The notes under the pieces: generated by a model
Told to the model about the DNA's origin: nothing
Databases searched by the model: none
Seen by the model: the letters and a program-made list of their open reading frames with translations, nothing else
DNA from: Schistocephalus solidus
Taxonomy: Eukaryota; Platyhelminthes; Cestoda; Diphyllobothriidea; Diphyllobothriidae
Direction: 5' to 3'
Length of the DNA stretch: 64,000 nucleotides
Assembly: GCA_017591395.1 (NCBI GenBank)
Contig: WEDG01007164.1
Span: 1 to 64,000, forward strand
Part shown: positions 63,008 to 64,000 of the stretch, piece after piece
Position numbering within the stretch: the stretch's first letter is position 1
How the letters are laid out: each line of letters opens with the position of its first letter
Position numbers and translations under genes: made by a program

Positions 63008-64000
63008 CTTTTGTGCACAATATACCAGCTTTGTTATGCTGATGGCAGACGCTAGAAGAGGACGATCGCTCAGATGGCAATGTTATATTCGTTTATCCAA
63101 AATAATACAAAAGGATCACGCGCCATAGTCTGGAAGATGGTAAATGAAGAGCATAAGCAACGTTATTTTGAACATTCGGTTATCTTCGGACATCGCGTAG
63201 CCCACAAAGAAGCGTTAAATGCTTTTTATTAGTTTCCGCTAAAAGGTCTGATCAAAAGGAAACACAAAATTTCCACATTTTTGTCTAGAAATAGAATTTT
63301 AATGTATTAACTATCAGTTCCAATCATTATTAATGCATTCATAGCACACATGAGTTAACAACATTTCCCTTCATTCTGTTTTTTATTAATTGATGTGTGT
63401 TCCTTAAATATGTGCACTCCCAGTACAAGCCTTATGCTGTATATTAGTAAAACATGTGTGCGATAGGCACGCATCGTCTCAGATTTAATCTCCTTAACCT
63501 TCCCAGCGGTCATTGCAATGGAGAAGCCTTGGTTTTGTGCCTCGTGTTTTTGATTTATTCCATTCCCGTTGCAGCATTTGCTAAGAAAATGCACTGCAGG
63601 TTTAAAATATTTTGTTTGCAAATTCTTGCACAGTATAAAACAATAACGATCTAATTAATAACTAGCCCAGTACGTACATTCTAACGTAGAACACAATACC
63701 CTCTAAATAATATTTTGATATATTTGCAGAGTTTATGGAGGTAGATTTTTGTTAAAGACAAACAAAATTGAGAGCTACAAACAAAATCAGACATCGCACA
63801 GTGCAATAGTTGGTCGTAAAGAAAGACAAAAGGCAGTATTAGGACTGCTTTACTAAAAAACTCAAAGTTGTCAGGATTAAACTACTTTTGTTACACTTAT
63901 CGTATTGTTTGTTAGGTGCATTAAGCAAGACGAGGCCTAAACATAGAACTCTTGTCTCATTATAAGCTTGTTATTTCTACCCCAGTTTTGTTTGCTTATA
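63008..64000. repeat. Right arm of a large inverted repeat, cut by the window edge
   Basis: Inverted partner of 59268-60262. The final 10 bases still match the left arm, so the arm continues beyond the window. Confidence 0.88.

Noticed and set aside
1..64000. CRISPR arrays, rRNA and bona fide tRNA genes
   Set aside because: Looked for on both strands. No regularly spaced direct repeats, rRNA motifs or complete tRNA cloverleafs were seen.

Overview
The window looks like flatworm nuclear DNA, most likely from a diphyllobothriid-type tapeworm. The evidence is an AT-rich, gene-poor background, tRNA-headed SINE-like repeats, a LINE whose apurinic endonuclease domain resembles those I know from tapeworm assemblies, and two Penelope-like retroelement families with GIY-YIG endonucleases. 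The organism is an inference from these families; no species marker is present.

Layout. 1-2895: a decayed non-LTR retrotransposon on the minus strand (endonuclease and linker; its reverse transcriptase lies off the left edge), plus a second copy of its 5' region. 4535-12000: a nested Penelope-like element (PLE) cluster built as a large inverted duplication. At its centre a minus-strand PLE (family 1) faces a second, internally deleted copy of itself. Both are flanked by fragments of another PLE (family 2), and the left arm is interrupted by about 1.5 kb. The family 1 terminal repeat occurs three times and folds on the element's sense strand into a hammerhead-ribozyme-like structure.

12000-50360 is mostly AT-rich non-coding sequence. 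It contains a decayed CR1-like LINE (about 23980-26125) with two tandem C-terminal segments, scattered SINE-like copies, and a GC-richer repeat-like island at 39490-39810. 50369-51984 (minus) holds the only convincing host gene: an intron-poor class A GPCR of neuropeptide (FMRFamide-receptor-like) appearance, split between two frames in its third intracellular loop. 52320-59260 is again non-coding apart from two SINE-like copies. 59268-64000 carries a second large inverted repeat, with arms of about 1 kb around a loop of about 2.7 kb; its outer end runs past the window edge.

There is no operon-like organisation. The window is one probable receptor gene in a repeat-rich intergenic landscape. 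The items most worth checking are the hammerhead-like terminal repeats with a paired change in the catalytic core, the origin of the inverted PLE cluster, and whether the GPCR frame break is an intron, an assembly error or a real lesion.
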